From positions 1,984,001 through 2,048,000 of the forward strand of contig JAZGUH010000279.1 of the NCBI GenBank assembly GCA_037893225.1: a stretch of 64,000 nucleotides of DNA, in the 5' to 3' direction. This document shows, in pieces, positions 1 to 8,101 of the stretch. The notes beneath the pieces are model-generated. The model did not search any database and was not told the DNA's origin. It was given only the letters and a program-made list of their open reading frames with translations. The DNA is from Hippasteria phrygiana. Taxonomy: Eukaryota; Echinodermata; Asteroidea; Valvatida; Goniasteridae. Each line of letters begins with the position of its first letter. Positions within the stretch are counted from its first letter, which is position 1. The translations under genes were made by a program, and so were the position numbers.

Positions 1-463
1 TGCAACATGTAGCGCCAGATCTAAGTTATCCATACATGTCAAAATTAGTGAATTTGGTTGATATTTCATGCAATTATGAATGAGTAAAGCAAGTCCATAC
101 CCCAGGGAATTTGACATGCATGGAGCAATAAATAGAAGGTAATATGCACACAGATGGTGGCCGGAAAGAAAATACACATTGCGAGGTTTGAATTTTCTCC
201 AAAAGTTTTAACTCTAGGAAGCCGCCGATGATTGCAACATGTAGCGCCAGATCTAAGCTATCCATACATGTCAAAAATTACTGCATTTGGTTGATATTTC
301 ATGCAATTATGAATGAGTAAAGCAAGTCCATACCCCAGTGAATTTGACATGCATGGAGCAATAAATAGACGGTAATATGAACACAGATGGTGGCCGGAAA
401 GAAAATACACATTGCGAGGTTTGAATTTTCTCCAGAAGTTTTAACTCTAAGAAGCCGCCGATG

Positions 464-928
464 ATTGCAACATGTAGCTCCTGATCTAAGCTATCCATAC
501 ATGTCAAAATTACTGCATTTTGTTGATATTTCATGCAATTATGAATGAGTAAAGCAAGTCCATACCCCAGGGAATTTGACATGCATGGAGCAATAAATAG
601 ACGATAATATGCACACAGATGGTGGCCGGAAAGAAAATACACATTGCGAGGTTTGAATTTTCTCCAGAAGTTTTAACTCTAAGAAGCCGCCGATGATTGC
701 AACATGTAGCTCCTGATCTAAGCTATCCATACATGTCAAAATTACTGCATTTTGTTGATATTTCATGCAATTATGAATGAGTAAAGCAAGTCCATACCCC
801 AGGGAATTTGACAGGCATGGAGCAATAAATAGAAGGTAATATGTACACAAATGTTGGCCGGGGTAGAAAATAAACTTTGGAAGGTTTGATTTTTCTCCAC
901 AAGTTTTAACTCTAGGAAGCCGCCGATG
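464..928. repeat. Two hybrid monomers replacing classes 3-4-5 in the first 6-mer unit
   Basis: Monomer 464-695 starts like class 3 (GCTCCTGATCT, GACGATAATATG) but ends like class 2 (AATACACATTG, CCAGAAG). Monomer 696-928 starts again like class 3 (GCTCCT, GCATTTTG) but from GACAGGCATGG onward is class 5 (AAATGTTGG, GGGGTAG). Class 4 is absent. The simplest reading is unequal exchange inside monomers, in register. Units 2 and 3 of this 6-mer show different junctions, so the losses are not all the same event, or conversion has altered them since. Confidence 0.75.
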
Positions 929-1857
929 ATTGCAACATGTAGCGCCTGATCTAAGCTATCCATACAAGTCAAAATTACTGAATTTGGTTGATATTTCATG
1001 CAATTATGAATGAGTAAAGCAAGTCCATACCCCAGGGAATTTGACATGCATGGAGCAATAAATAGACGGTAATATGCACACAGATGGTGGCCGGGAAGAA
1101 AATAAACAATGCGAGGTTTGAATTTTCTCCACAAGTTTTAACTCTAAGAAGCCGCCGATGATTGCAACCTGTACCGCCAGATCTAAGCTATCCATACATG
1201 TCAAAATTACTGCATTTTGTTGATATTTCATGCAATTATGAATGAGTAAAGCAAGTCCATACCCCAGGGAATTTGACATGCATGGAGCAATAAATATACG
1301 GTAATATGTACACAGATGGTGGCCGGGAAGAAAATAAACTTTGGAAGATTTGATTTTTCTCCACAAGTTTTAACTCTAGGAAGCCGCCGATGATTGCAAC
1401 ATGTAGCGCCAGATCTAAGTTATCCATACATGTCAAAATTAGTGAATTTGGTTGATATTTCATGCAATTATGAATGAGTAAAGCAAGTCCATACCCCAGG
1501 GAATTTGACATGCATGGAGCAATAAATAGAAGGTAATATGCACACAGATGGTGGCCGGAAAGAAAATACACATTGCGAGGTTTGAATTTTCTCCAAAAGT
1601 TTTAACTCTAGGAAGCCGCCGATGATTGCAACATGTAGCGCCAGATCTAAGCTATCCATACATGTCAAAAATTACTGCATTTGGTTGATATTTCATGCAA
1701 TTATGAATGAGTAAAGCAAGTCCATACCCCAGTGAATTTGACATGCATGGAGCAATAAATAGACGGTAATATGAACACAGATGGTGGCCGGGAAGAAAAT
1801 ACACATTGCGAGGTTTGAATTTTCTCCAGAAGTTTTAACTCTAAGAAGCCGCCGATG

Positions 1858-2089
1858 ATTGCAACATGTAGCTCCTGATCTAAGCTATCCATACATGTCA
1901 AAATTACTGCATTTTGTTAATATTTCATGCAATGATGAATAAGTAAAGCAAGTCCATACCCCAGGGAATTTGACATGCATGGAGCAATAATTAGAAGGTA
2001 ATATGCACACAGATGGTGGCCGGGAAGAAAATAAACATTGCAAGGTTTGAATTTTCTCCGCACGTTTTAACTCTAAGAAGCCGCCGATG
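1858..2089. repeat. Class 3/4 hybrid monomer, early junction
   Basis: The start is class 3 (GCTCCTGATCT, ACTGCATTTTG). By CAATGATGAATAAG the monomer is class 4, and it stays so (ATTAGAAGG, GGGAAG, TTGCAAGG, CCGCACG). The junction therefore lies between about monomer positions 58 and 77. A private A (TGTTAATATT) sits near the junction. This single hybrid explains why the unit has six rather than seven monomers. Confidence 0.8.
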
Positions 2090-3251
2090 ATTGCAACATG
2101 TAGCGCCAGATCTAAGCTACCCATACATGTAAAAATTACTGCATTTGGTTGATATTTCATGCAATTATGAATGAGTAAAGCAAGTCCATACCCCAGGGAA
2201 TTTGACAGGCATGGAGCAATAAATAGAAGGTAATATGTACACAAATGTTGGCCGGGGTAGAAAATAAACTTTGGAAGGTTTGATTTTTCTCCACAAGTTT
2301 TAACTCTAGGAAGCCGCCGATGATTGCAACATGTAGCGCCTGATCTAAGCTATCCATACATGTCAAAATTACTGAATTTGGTTGATATTTCATGCAATTA
2401 TGAATGAGTAAAGCAAGTCCATACCCCAGGGAATTTGACATGCATGGAGCAATAAATAGACGGTAATATGCACACAGATGGTGGCCGGGAAGAAAATAAA
2501 CAATGCGAGGTTTGAATTTTCTCCACAAGTTTTAACTCTAAGAAGCCGCCGATGATTGCAACCTGTACCGCCAGATCTAAGCTATCCATACATGTCAAAA
2601 TTACTGCATTTTGTTGATATTTCATGCAATTATGAATGAGTAAAGCAAGTCCATACCCCAGGGAATTTGACATGCATGGAGCAATAAATATACGGTAATA
2701 TGTACACAGATGGTGGCCGGGAAGAAAATAAACTTTGGAAGATTTGATTTTTCTCCACAAGTTTTAACTCTAGGAAGCCGCCGATGATTGCAACATGTAG
2801 CGCCAGATCTAAGTTATCCATACATGTCAAAATTAGTGAATTTGGTTGATATTTCATGCAATTATGAATGAGTAAAGCAAGTCCATACCCCAGGGAATTT
2901 GACATGCATGGAGCAATAAATAGAAGGTAATATGCACACAGATGGTGGCCGGAAAGAAAATACACATTGCGAGGTTTGAATTTTCTCCAAAAGTTTTAAC
3001 TCTAGGAAGCCGCCGATGATTGCAACATGTAGCGCCAGATCTAAGCTATCCATACATGTCAAAAATTACTGCATTTGGTTGATATTTCATGCAATTATGA
3101 ATGAGTAAAGCAAGTCCATACCCCAGTGAATTTGACATGCATGGAGCAATAAATAGACGGTAATATGAACACAGATGGTGGCCGGGAAGAAAATACACAT
3201 TGCGAGGTTTGAATTTTCTCCAGAAGTTTTAACTCTAAGAAGCCGCCGATG

Positions 3252-3482
3252 ATTGCAACATGTAGCTCCTGATCTAAGCTATCCATACATGTCAAAATTA
3301 CTGCATTTTGTTGATATTTCATGCAATTATGAATGAGTAAAGCAAGTCCATACCCCAGGGAATTTGACATGCATGGAGCAATAATTAGAAGGTAATATGC
3401 ACACAGATGGTGGCCGGGAAGAAAATAAAATTGCAAGGTTTGAATTTTCTCCGCACGTTTTAACTCTAAGAAGCCGCCGATG
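3252..3482. repeat. Class 3/4 hybrid monomer, later junction, 231 bp
   Basis: The monomer is class 3 through CAATTATGAATGAG and becomes class 4 only at AATTAGAAGG, so the junction lies between about monomer positions 84 and 132. That is different from the equivalent monomer at 1858-2089. A single-base deletion in the AAATAAAATTGCAAGG segment makes it 231 bp and shifts every later start by one. Confidence 0.8.
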
Positions 3483-4245
3483 ATTGCAACATGTAGCGCC
3501 AGATCTAAGCTACCCATACATGTAAAAATTACTGCATTTGGTTGATATTTCATGCAATTATGAATGAGTAAAGCAAGTCCATACCCCAGGGAATTTGACA
3601 GGCATGGAGCAATAAATAGAAGGTAATATGTACACAAATGTTGGCCGGGGTAGAAAATAAACTTTGGAAGGTTTGATTTTTCTCCACAAGTTTTAACTCT
3701 AGGAAGCCGCCGATGATTGCAACATGTAGCGCCAGATCTAAGCTATCCATACATGTCAAAATTACTGAATTTGGTTGATATTTCATGCAATTATGAATGA
3801 GTAAAGCAAGTCCATACCCCAGGGAATTTGACATGCATGGAGCAATAAATAGACGGTAATATGCACACAGATGGTGGCCGGGAAGAAAATAAACAATGCG
3901 AGGTTTGAATTTTCTCCACAAGTTTTAACTCTAAGAAGCCGCCGATGATTGCAACATGTACCGCCAGATCTAAGCAATCCATACATGTCAAAATTACTGC
4001 ATTTTGTTGATATTTCATGCAATTATGAATGAGTAAAGCAAGTCCATACCCCAGGGAATTTGACATGCATGGAGCAATAAATATACGGTAATATGTACAC
4101 AGATGGTGGCCGGGAAGAAAATAAACTTTCGAAGATTTGATTTTTCTCCACAAGTTTTAACTCTAGGAAGCCGCCGATGATTGCAACATGTAGCGCCAGA
4201 TCTAAGTTATCCATACATGTCAAAATTAGTGAATTTGGTTGATAT

Positions 4246-4261
4246 TTCATGCAATTATGAA
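4246..4261. other. Conserved dyad TTCAT-N6-ATGAA in each monomer (exemplar)
   Basis: TTCATGCAATTATGAA has five-base inverted arms about a six-base centre at monomer positions 67-82. In class 4 the centre is GCAATG but the arms are unchanged. Rare copies lose one arm (ATATTTGATGC near 14934 and 20742; ATATGTCATGC near 18185). Whether it binds a protein or forms a hairpin cannot be told from sequence. Confidence 0.6.
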
Positions 4262-4295
4262 TGAGTAAAGCAAGTCCATACCCCAGGGAATTTGA

Positions 4296-4303
4296 CATGC
4301 ATG
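4296..4303. other. CATGCATG palindrome, present in most classes (exemplar)
   Basis: This perfect 8-bp palindrome lies at monomer positions 117-124. It is present in classes 1, 2, 3, 4, 6 and 7 and broken in class 5 and derived hybrids, which read GACAGGC, GACAAGC or GAAAGGC. Two ACATGT palindromes lie at monomer positions 7-12 and 36-41 of the same monomer. Confidence 0.65.
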
Positions 4304-4411
4304 GAGCAATAAATAGAAGGTAATATGCACACAGATGGTGGCCGGAAAGAAAATACACATTGCGAGGTTTGAATTTTCTCCAAAAGTTTTAACTCTAGGA
4401 AGCCGCCGATG

Positions 4412-4644
4412 ATTGCAACATGTAGCGCCAGATCTAAGCTATCCATACATGTCAAAAATTACTGCATTTGGTTGATATTTCATGCAATTATGAATGAGTA
4501 AAGCAAGTCCATACCCCAGTGAATTTGACATGCATGGAGCAATAAATAGACGGTAATATGAACACAGATGGTGGCCGGAAAGAAAATACACATTGCGAGG
4601 TTTGAATTTTCTCCAGAAGTTTTAACTCTAAGAAGCCGCCGATG
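4412..4644. repeat. Class 2 monomer exemplar (233 bp)
   Basis: Diagnostic features are the five-A run in GTCAAAAATTACTG (the extra base giving 233 bp), GCATTTGG, CCCAGTGAATTTG, GACGGTAATATGAACACAG, CACATTGCGAGG, CTCCAGAAG and CTCTAAGAAG. A later subtype has CTCAGTGAA instead of CCCAGTGAA (for example from 6038). AGATCT is present. Many hybrids elsewhere begin as class 2 and switch to class 5, 6 or 3' in their second half. Confidence 0.85.
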
Positions 4645-4876
4645 ATTGCAACATGTAGCTCCTGATCTAAGCTATCCATACATGTCAAAATTACTGCATT
4701 TTGTTGATATTTCATGCAATTATGAATGAGTAAAGCAAGTCCATACCCCAGGGAATTTGACATGCATGGAGCAATAAATAGACGATAATATGCACACAGA
4801 TGGTGGCCGGAAAGAAAATAAACATTGCGAGGTTTGAATTTTCTCCGCAAGTTTTAACTCTAAGAAGCCGCCGATG
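4645..4876. repeat. Class 3 monomer exemplar (232 bp)
   Basis: Diagnostic features are TAGCTCCTGATCT (no AGATCT site), GCATTTTGTTG, GACGATAATATGCACACAG, GGAAAGAAAATAAACATTG and CTCCGCAAG. A subtype called 3' here (for example 6271-6502) has GACGGTAATATG and GAATGTTCTCCACAAG instead, and is the third member of the 929-bp 4-mer. Confidence 0.83.
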
Positions 4877-5108
4877 ATTGCAACATGTACCGCCAGATCT
4901 AAGCTATCCATACATGTCAAAATTGCTGCATTTTTTTGATATTTCATGCAATGATGAATAAGTAAAGCAAGTCCATACCCCAGGGAATTTGACATGCATG
5001 GAGCAATAATTAGAAGGTAATATGCACACAGATGGTGGCCGGGAAGAAAATAAACATTGCAAGGTTTGAATTTTCTCCGCAAGTTTTAACTCTAAGAAGC
5101 CGCCGATG
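4877..5108. repeat. Class 4 monomer exemplar (232 bp)
   Basis: Diagnostic features are TACCGCCAGATCT, TTGCTGCATTTTTTTG with a long T-run, CAATGATGAATAAG, AATAATTAGAAGG, GGGAAG, CATTGCAAGG and CTCCGCAAG (CCGCACG in some copies). Although the centre of the TTCAT...ATGAA dyad is changed from GCAATT to GCAATG, both arms are kept. Confidence 0.83.
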
Positions 5109-5341
5109 ATTGCAACATGTAGCGCCAGATCTAAGCTACCCATACATGTAAAAATTACTGCATTTTGTTGATATTTCATGCAATTATGAATGAGTAAAGC
5201 AAGTCCATACCCCAGGGAATTTGACAGGCATGGAGCAATAAATAGAAGGTAATATGTACACAAATGTTGGCCGGGGTAGAAAATAAACTTTGGAAGGTTT
5301 GATTTTTCTCCACAAGTTTTAACTCTAGGAAGCCGCCGATG
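5109..5341. repeat. Class 5 monomer exemplar (233 bp)
   Basis: Diagnostic features are TAAGCTACCC, CATGTAAAAATT, GACAGGCATGG (which breaks the CATGCATG palindrome), GTACACAAATGTTGG, GGCCGGGGTAGAAAAT (the one-base insertion giving 233 bp), CTTTGGAAGGTTTGATTTTT and CTCTAGGAAG. A subtype with GGGGCAATAAATAG is a useful marker of the 13-mer copies at about 29631, 32651 and 35671, and also occurs near 26837. Confidence 0.85.
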
Positions 5342-5573
5342 ATTGCAACATGTAGCGCCTGATCTAAGCTATCCATACATGTCAAAATTACTGAATTTGG
5401 TTGATATTTCATGCAATTATGAATGAGTAAAGCAAGTCCATACCCCAGGGAATTTGACATGCATGGAGCAATAAATAGACGGTAATATGCACACAGATGG
5501 TGGCCGGAAAGAAAATAAACAATACGAGGTTTGAATTTTCTCCACAAGTTTTAACTCTAAGAAGCCGCCGATG
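5342..5573. repeat. Class 6 monomer exemplar (232 bp)
   Basis: Diagnostic features are TAGCGCCTGATCT (no AGATCT site), TGAATTTGG, GACGGTAATATGCACACAG, AAACAATACGAGG (AAACAATGCGAGG in another subtype, for example from 929 and 2323), CTCCACAAG and CTCTAAGAAG. Confidence 0.82.
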
Positions 5574-5805
5574 ATTGCAACATGTACCGCCAGATCTAAG
5601 CTATCCATACATGTCAAAATTACTGCATTTTGTTGATATTTCATGCAATTATGAATGAGTAAAGCAAGTCTATACCCCAGGGAATTTGACATGCATGGAG
5701 CAATAAATAGACGGTAATATGTACACAGATGGTGGCCGGGAAGAAAATAAACTTTGGAAGATTTGATTTTTCTCCACAAGTTTTAACTCTAGGAAGCCGC
5801 CGATG
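5574..5805. repeat. Class 7 monomer exemplar (232 bp)
   Basis: Diagnostic features are TACCGCCAGATCT, GCATTTTGTTG, GACGGTAATATGTACACAG, GGGAAGAAAATAAACTTTGG, AAGATTTGATTTTTC and CTCTAGGAAG. Subtypes are AATATACGG (1161, 2555, 46.9 kb and others) and 7' with GGTAATGTGTACACAG (for example 6503-6734). This copy has the private base AGTCTATACC, also found at about 9389 and 11711, linking those blocks. Confidence 0.83.
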
Positions 5806-6734
5806 ATTGCAACATGTAGCGCCAGATCTAAGTTATCCATACATGTCAAAATTACTGAATTTGGTTGATATTTCATGCAATTATGAATGAGTAAAGCAAG
5901 TCCATACCCCAGGGAATTTGACATGCATGGAGCAATAAATAGAAGGTAATATGCACACAGATGGTGGCCGGAAAGAAAATACACATTGCGAGGTTTGAAT
6001 TTTCTCCAAAAGTTTTAACTCTAGGAAGCCGCCGATGATTGCAACATGTAGCGCCAGATCTAAGCTATCCATACATGTCAACAATTACTGCATTTGGTTG
6101 ATATTTCATGCAATTATGAATGAGTAAAGCAAGTCCATACCTCAGTGAATTTGACATGCATGGAGCAATAAATAGACGGTAATATGAACACAGATGGTGG
6201 CCGGAAAGAAAATACACATTGCGAGGTTTGAATTTTCTCCAGAAGTTTTAACTCTAAGAAGCCGCCGATGATTGCAACATGTAGCTCCTGATCTAAGCTA
6301 TCCATACATGTCAAAATTACTGCATTTTGTTGATATTTCATGCAATTATGAATGAGTAAAGCAAGTCCATACCCCAGGGAATTTGACATGCATGGAGCAA
6401 TAAATAGACGGTAATATGCACACAGATGGTGGCCGGAAAGAAAATAAACATTGCGAGGTTTGAATGTTCTCCACAAGTTTTAACTCTAAGAAGCCGCCGA
6501 TGATTGCAACATGTACCGCCAGATCTAAGCTATCCATACATGTCAAAATTACTGCATTTTGTTGATATTTCATGCAATTATGAATGAGTAAAGCAAGTCC
6601 ATACCCCAGGGAATTTGACATGCATGGAGCAATAAATAGACGGTAATGTGTACACAGATGGTGGCCGGGAAGAAAATAAACTTTGGAAGATTTGATTTTT
6701 CTCCACAAGTTTTAACTCTAGAAAGCCGCCGATG
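5806..6734. repeat. 4-monomer HOR variant 1-2-3'-7' (929 bp)
   Basis: Class 1 starts recur 929 bp apart, with members 1, 2 (CTCAGTGAA subtype), 3' (GAATGTTCTCC) and 7' (GTAATGTGTACAC). The same 4-mer is present at 9524-10452, 12776-13704, 18584-19512 and 53666-54594. In this copy the class 2 A-run reads GTCAACAATT. Relative to the 7-mer it lacks classes 4, 5 and 6. Confidence 0.83.
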
Positions 6735-8101
6735 ATTGCAACATGTAGCGCCAGATCTAAGTTATCCATACATGTCAAAATTACTGAATTTGATTGATAT
6801 TTCATGCAATTATGAATGAGTAAAGCAAGTCCATACCCCAGGGAATTTGACATGCATGGAGCAATAAATAGAAGGTAATATGCACACAGATGGTGGCCGG
6901 AAAGAAAATACACATTGCGAGGTTTGAATTTTCTCCAAAAGTTTTAACTCTAGGAAGCCGCCGATGATTGCAACATGTAGCGCCAGATCTAAGCTATCCA
7001 TACATGTCAAAAATTACTGCATTTGGTTGATATTTCATGCAATTATGAATGAGTAAAGCAAGTCCATACCCCAGGGAATTTGACATGCATGGAGCAATAA
7101 ATAGAAGGTAATATGTACACAGATGGTGGCCGGGAAGAAAATAAACTTTGGAAGGTTTGATTTTTCTCCACAAGTTTTAACTCTAGGAAGCCGCCGATGA
7201 TTGCAACATGTACCGCCAGATCTAAGCTATTCATACATGTCAAAATTACTGCATTTTTTTGATATTTCATGCAATGATGAATAAGTAAAGCAAGTCCATA
7301 CCCCAGGGAATTTGACATGCATGGAGCAATAATTAGAAGGTAATATGCACACAGATGGTGGCCGGGAAGAAAATAAACATTGCAAGGTTTGAATTTTCTC
7401 CGCAAGTTTTAACTCTAAGAAGCCGCCGATGATTGCAACATGTAGCGCCAGATCTAAGCTACCCATACATGTAAAAATTACTGCATTTTGTTGATATTTC
7501 ATGCAATTATGAATGAGTAAAGCAAGTCCATACCCCAGGGAATTTGACAGGCATGGAGCAATAAATAGAAGGTAATATGTACACAAATGTTGGCCGGGGT
7601 AGAAAATAAACTTTGGAAGGTTTGATTTTTCTCCACAAGTTTTAACTCTAGGAAGCCGCCGATGATTGCAACATGTAGCGCCAGATCTAAGCTATCCATA
7701 CATGTCAAAAATTACTGCATTTGGTTGATATTTCATGCAATTATGAATGAGTAAAGCAAGTCCATACCCCAGGGAATTTGACATGCATGGAGCAATAAAT
7801 AGACGGTAATATGCACACAGATGGTGGCCGGGAAGAAAATAAACAATGCGAGGTTTGAATTTTCTCCACAAGTTTTAACTCTAAGAAGCCGCCGATGATT
7901 GCAACATGTACCGCCAGATCTAAGCTATCCATACATGTCAAAATTACTGCATTTTGTTGATATTTCATGCAATTATGAATGAGTAAAGCAAGTCCATACC
8001 CCAGGGAATTTGACATGCATGGAGCAATAAATATACGGTAATATGTACACAGATGGTGGCCGGGAAGAAAATAAACTTTGGAAGATTTGATTTTTCTCCA
8101 C

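Larger units (their letters stand above)
1..4179. repeat. 6-monomer higher-order repeat, three units (1,394 / 1,394 / 1,393 bp)
   Basis: Units run 1-1392 (lacking its first two bases), 1393-2786 and 2787-4179. Class order is 1, 2, a hybrid, 5 (or a 3/5 hybrid), 6, 7, that is the canonical 7-mer with one monomer lost around classes 3 and 4. Units 1 and 2 share a private change in the class-7 monomer (AACCTGTACC at about 1166 and 2560) that unit 3 lacks. Unit 3 is 1 bp shorter because of a single-base deletion near 3430. Unit 1 has its own private base near 966 (CATACAAGTC). A fourth class 1-2 pair at 4180-4644 leads into a full 7-mer. Confidence 0.9.
4180..4411. repeat. Class 1 monomer exemplar (232 bp)
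   Basis: Diagnostic features are TAAGTTATCC, TGAATTTGG, AGAAGGTAATATGCACACAG, GGAAAGAAAATACACATTG, CTCCAAAAG and CTCTAGGAAG. It carries the AGATCT site. Here and in the 6-mer region the base before TGAATTTGG reads AG (AATTAGTGAA); most later copies have AATTACTGAA. This is among the most uniform classes across the window. Confidence 0.85.
4180..5805. repeat. Canonical 7-monomer higher-order repeat (1,626 bp), reference copy
   Basis: Seven distinct monomers follow one another (lengths 232, 233, 232, 232, 233, 232, 232), after which class 1 resumes at 5806. The same seven in the same order make 1,626-bp units at 22998-24623 and 25785-27410. Because most other blocks can be derived from this order by losing, fusing or repeating whole monomers, I treat it as the ancestral HOR. 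That ancestry is inference from parsimony, not proven. Confidence 0.85.
4384..7682. repeat. 3.3-kb duplicated block, copy 1 (partner 8102-11400)
   Basis: About 14 monomers are nearly identical to 8102-11400 at a constant offset of 3,718 bp, which is 16 monomers. Identity ends where class 1 (CCAAAAG) meets class 7 (CCACAAG) on the left, and at CGCCAGATCT versus CGCCTGATCT on the right (7683 versus 11401). Differences seen inside include GTCAACAATT versus GTCAAAAATT near 6080/9798 and CATGTAAAA versus CATGTGAAA near 5147/8865. Confidence 0.85.

Noticed and set aside
3095..3637. A 180-codon open frame, the longest in the window
   Set aside because: It is longer only because a one-base deletion near 3430 joins two frames of neighbouring monomers. 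Neighbouring units lack it.
4120..4140. CENP-B box candidate at CTTTCGAAGATTTG
   Set aside because: TTCG is present but the required downstream A and CGGG spacing is not, and the base is a private variant of one monomer (ordinary copies read TTTGGAAG).
5271..5341. Pol III internal promoter (B-box-like GGTTTGAATTT or GGTTTGATTTT) suggesting a tRNA-derived SINE
   Set aside because: The match to GGTTCGANTCC lacks the C in the core and the final CC, no convincing A box lies at the right distance, and there is no tail, target-site duplication or dispersed context.
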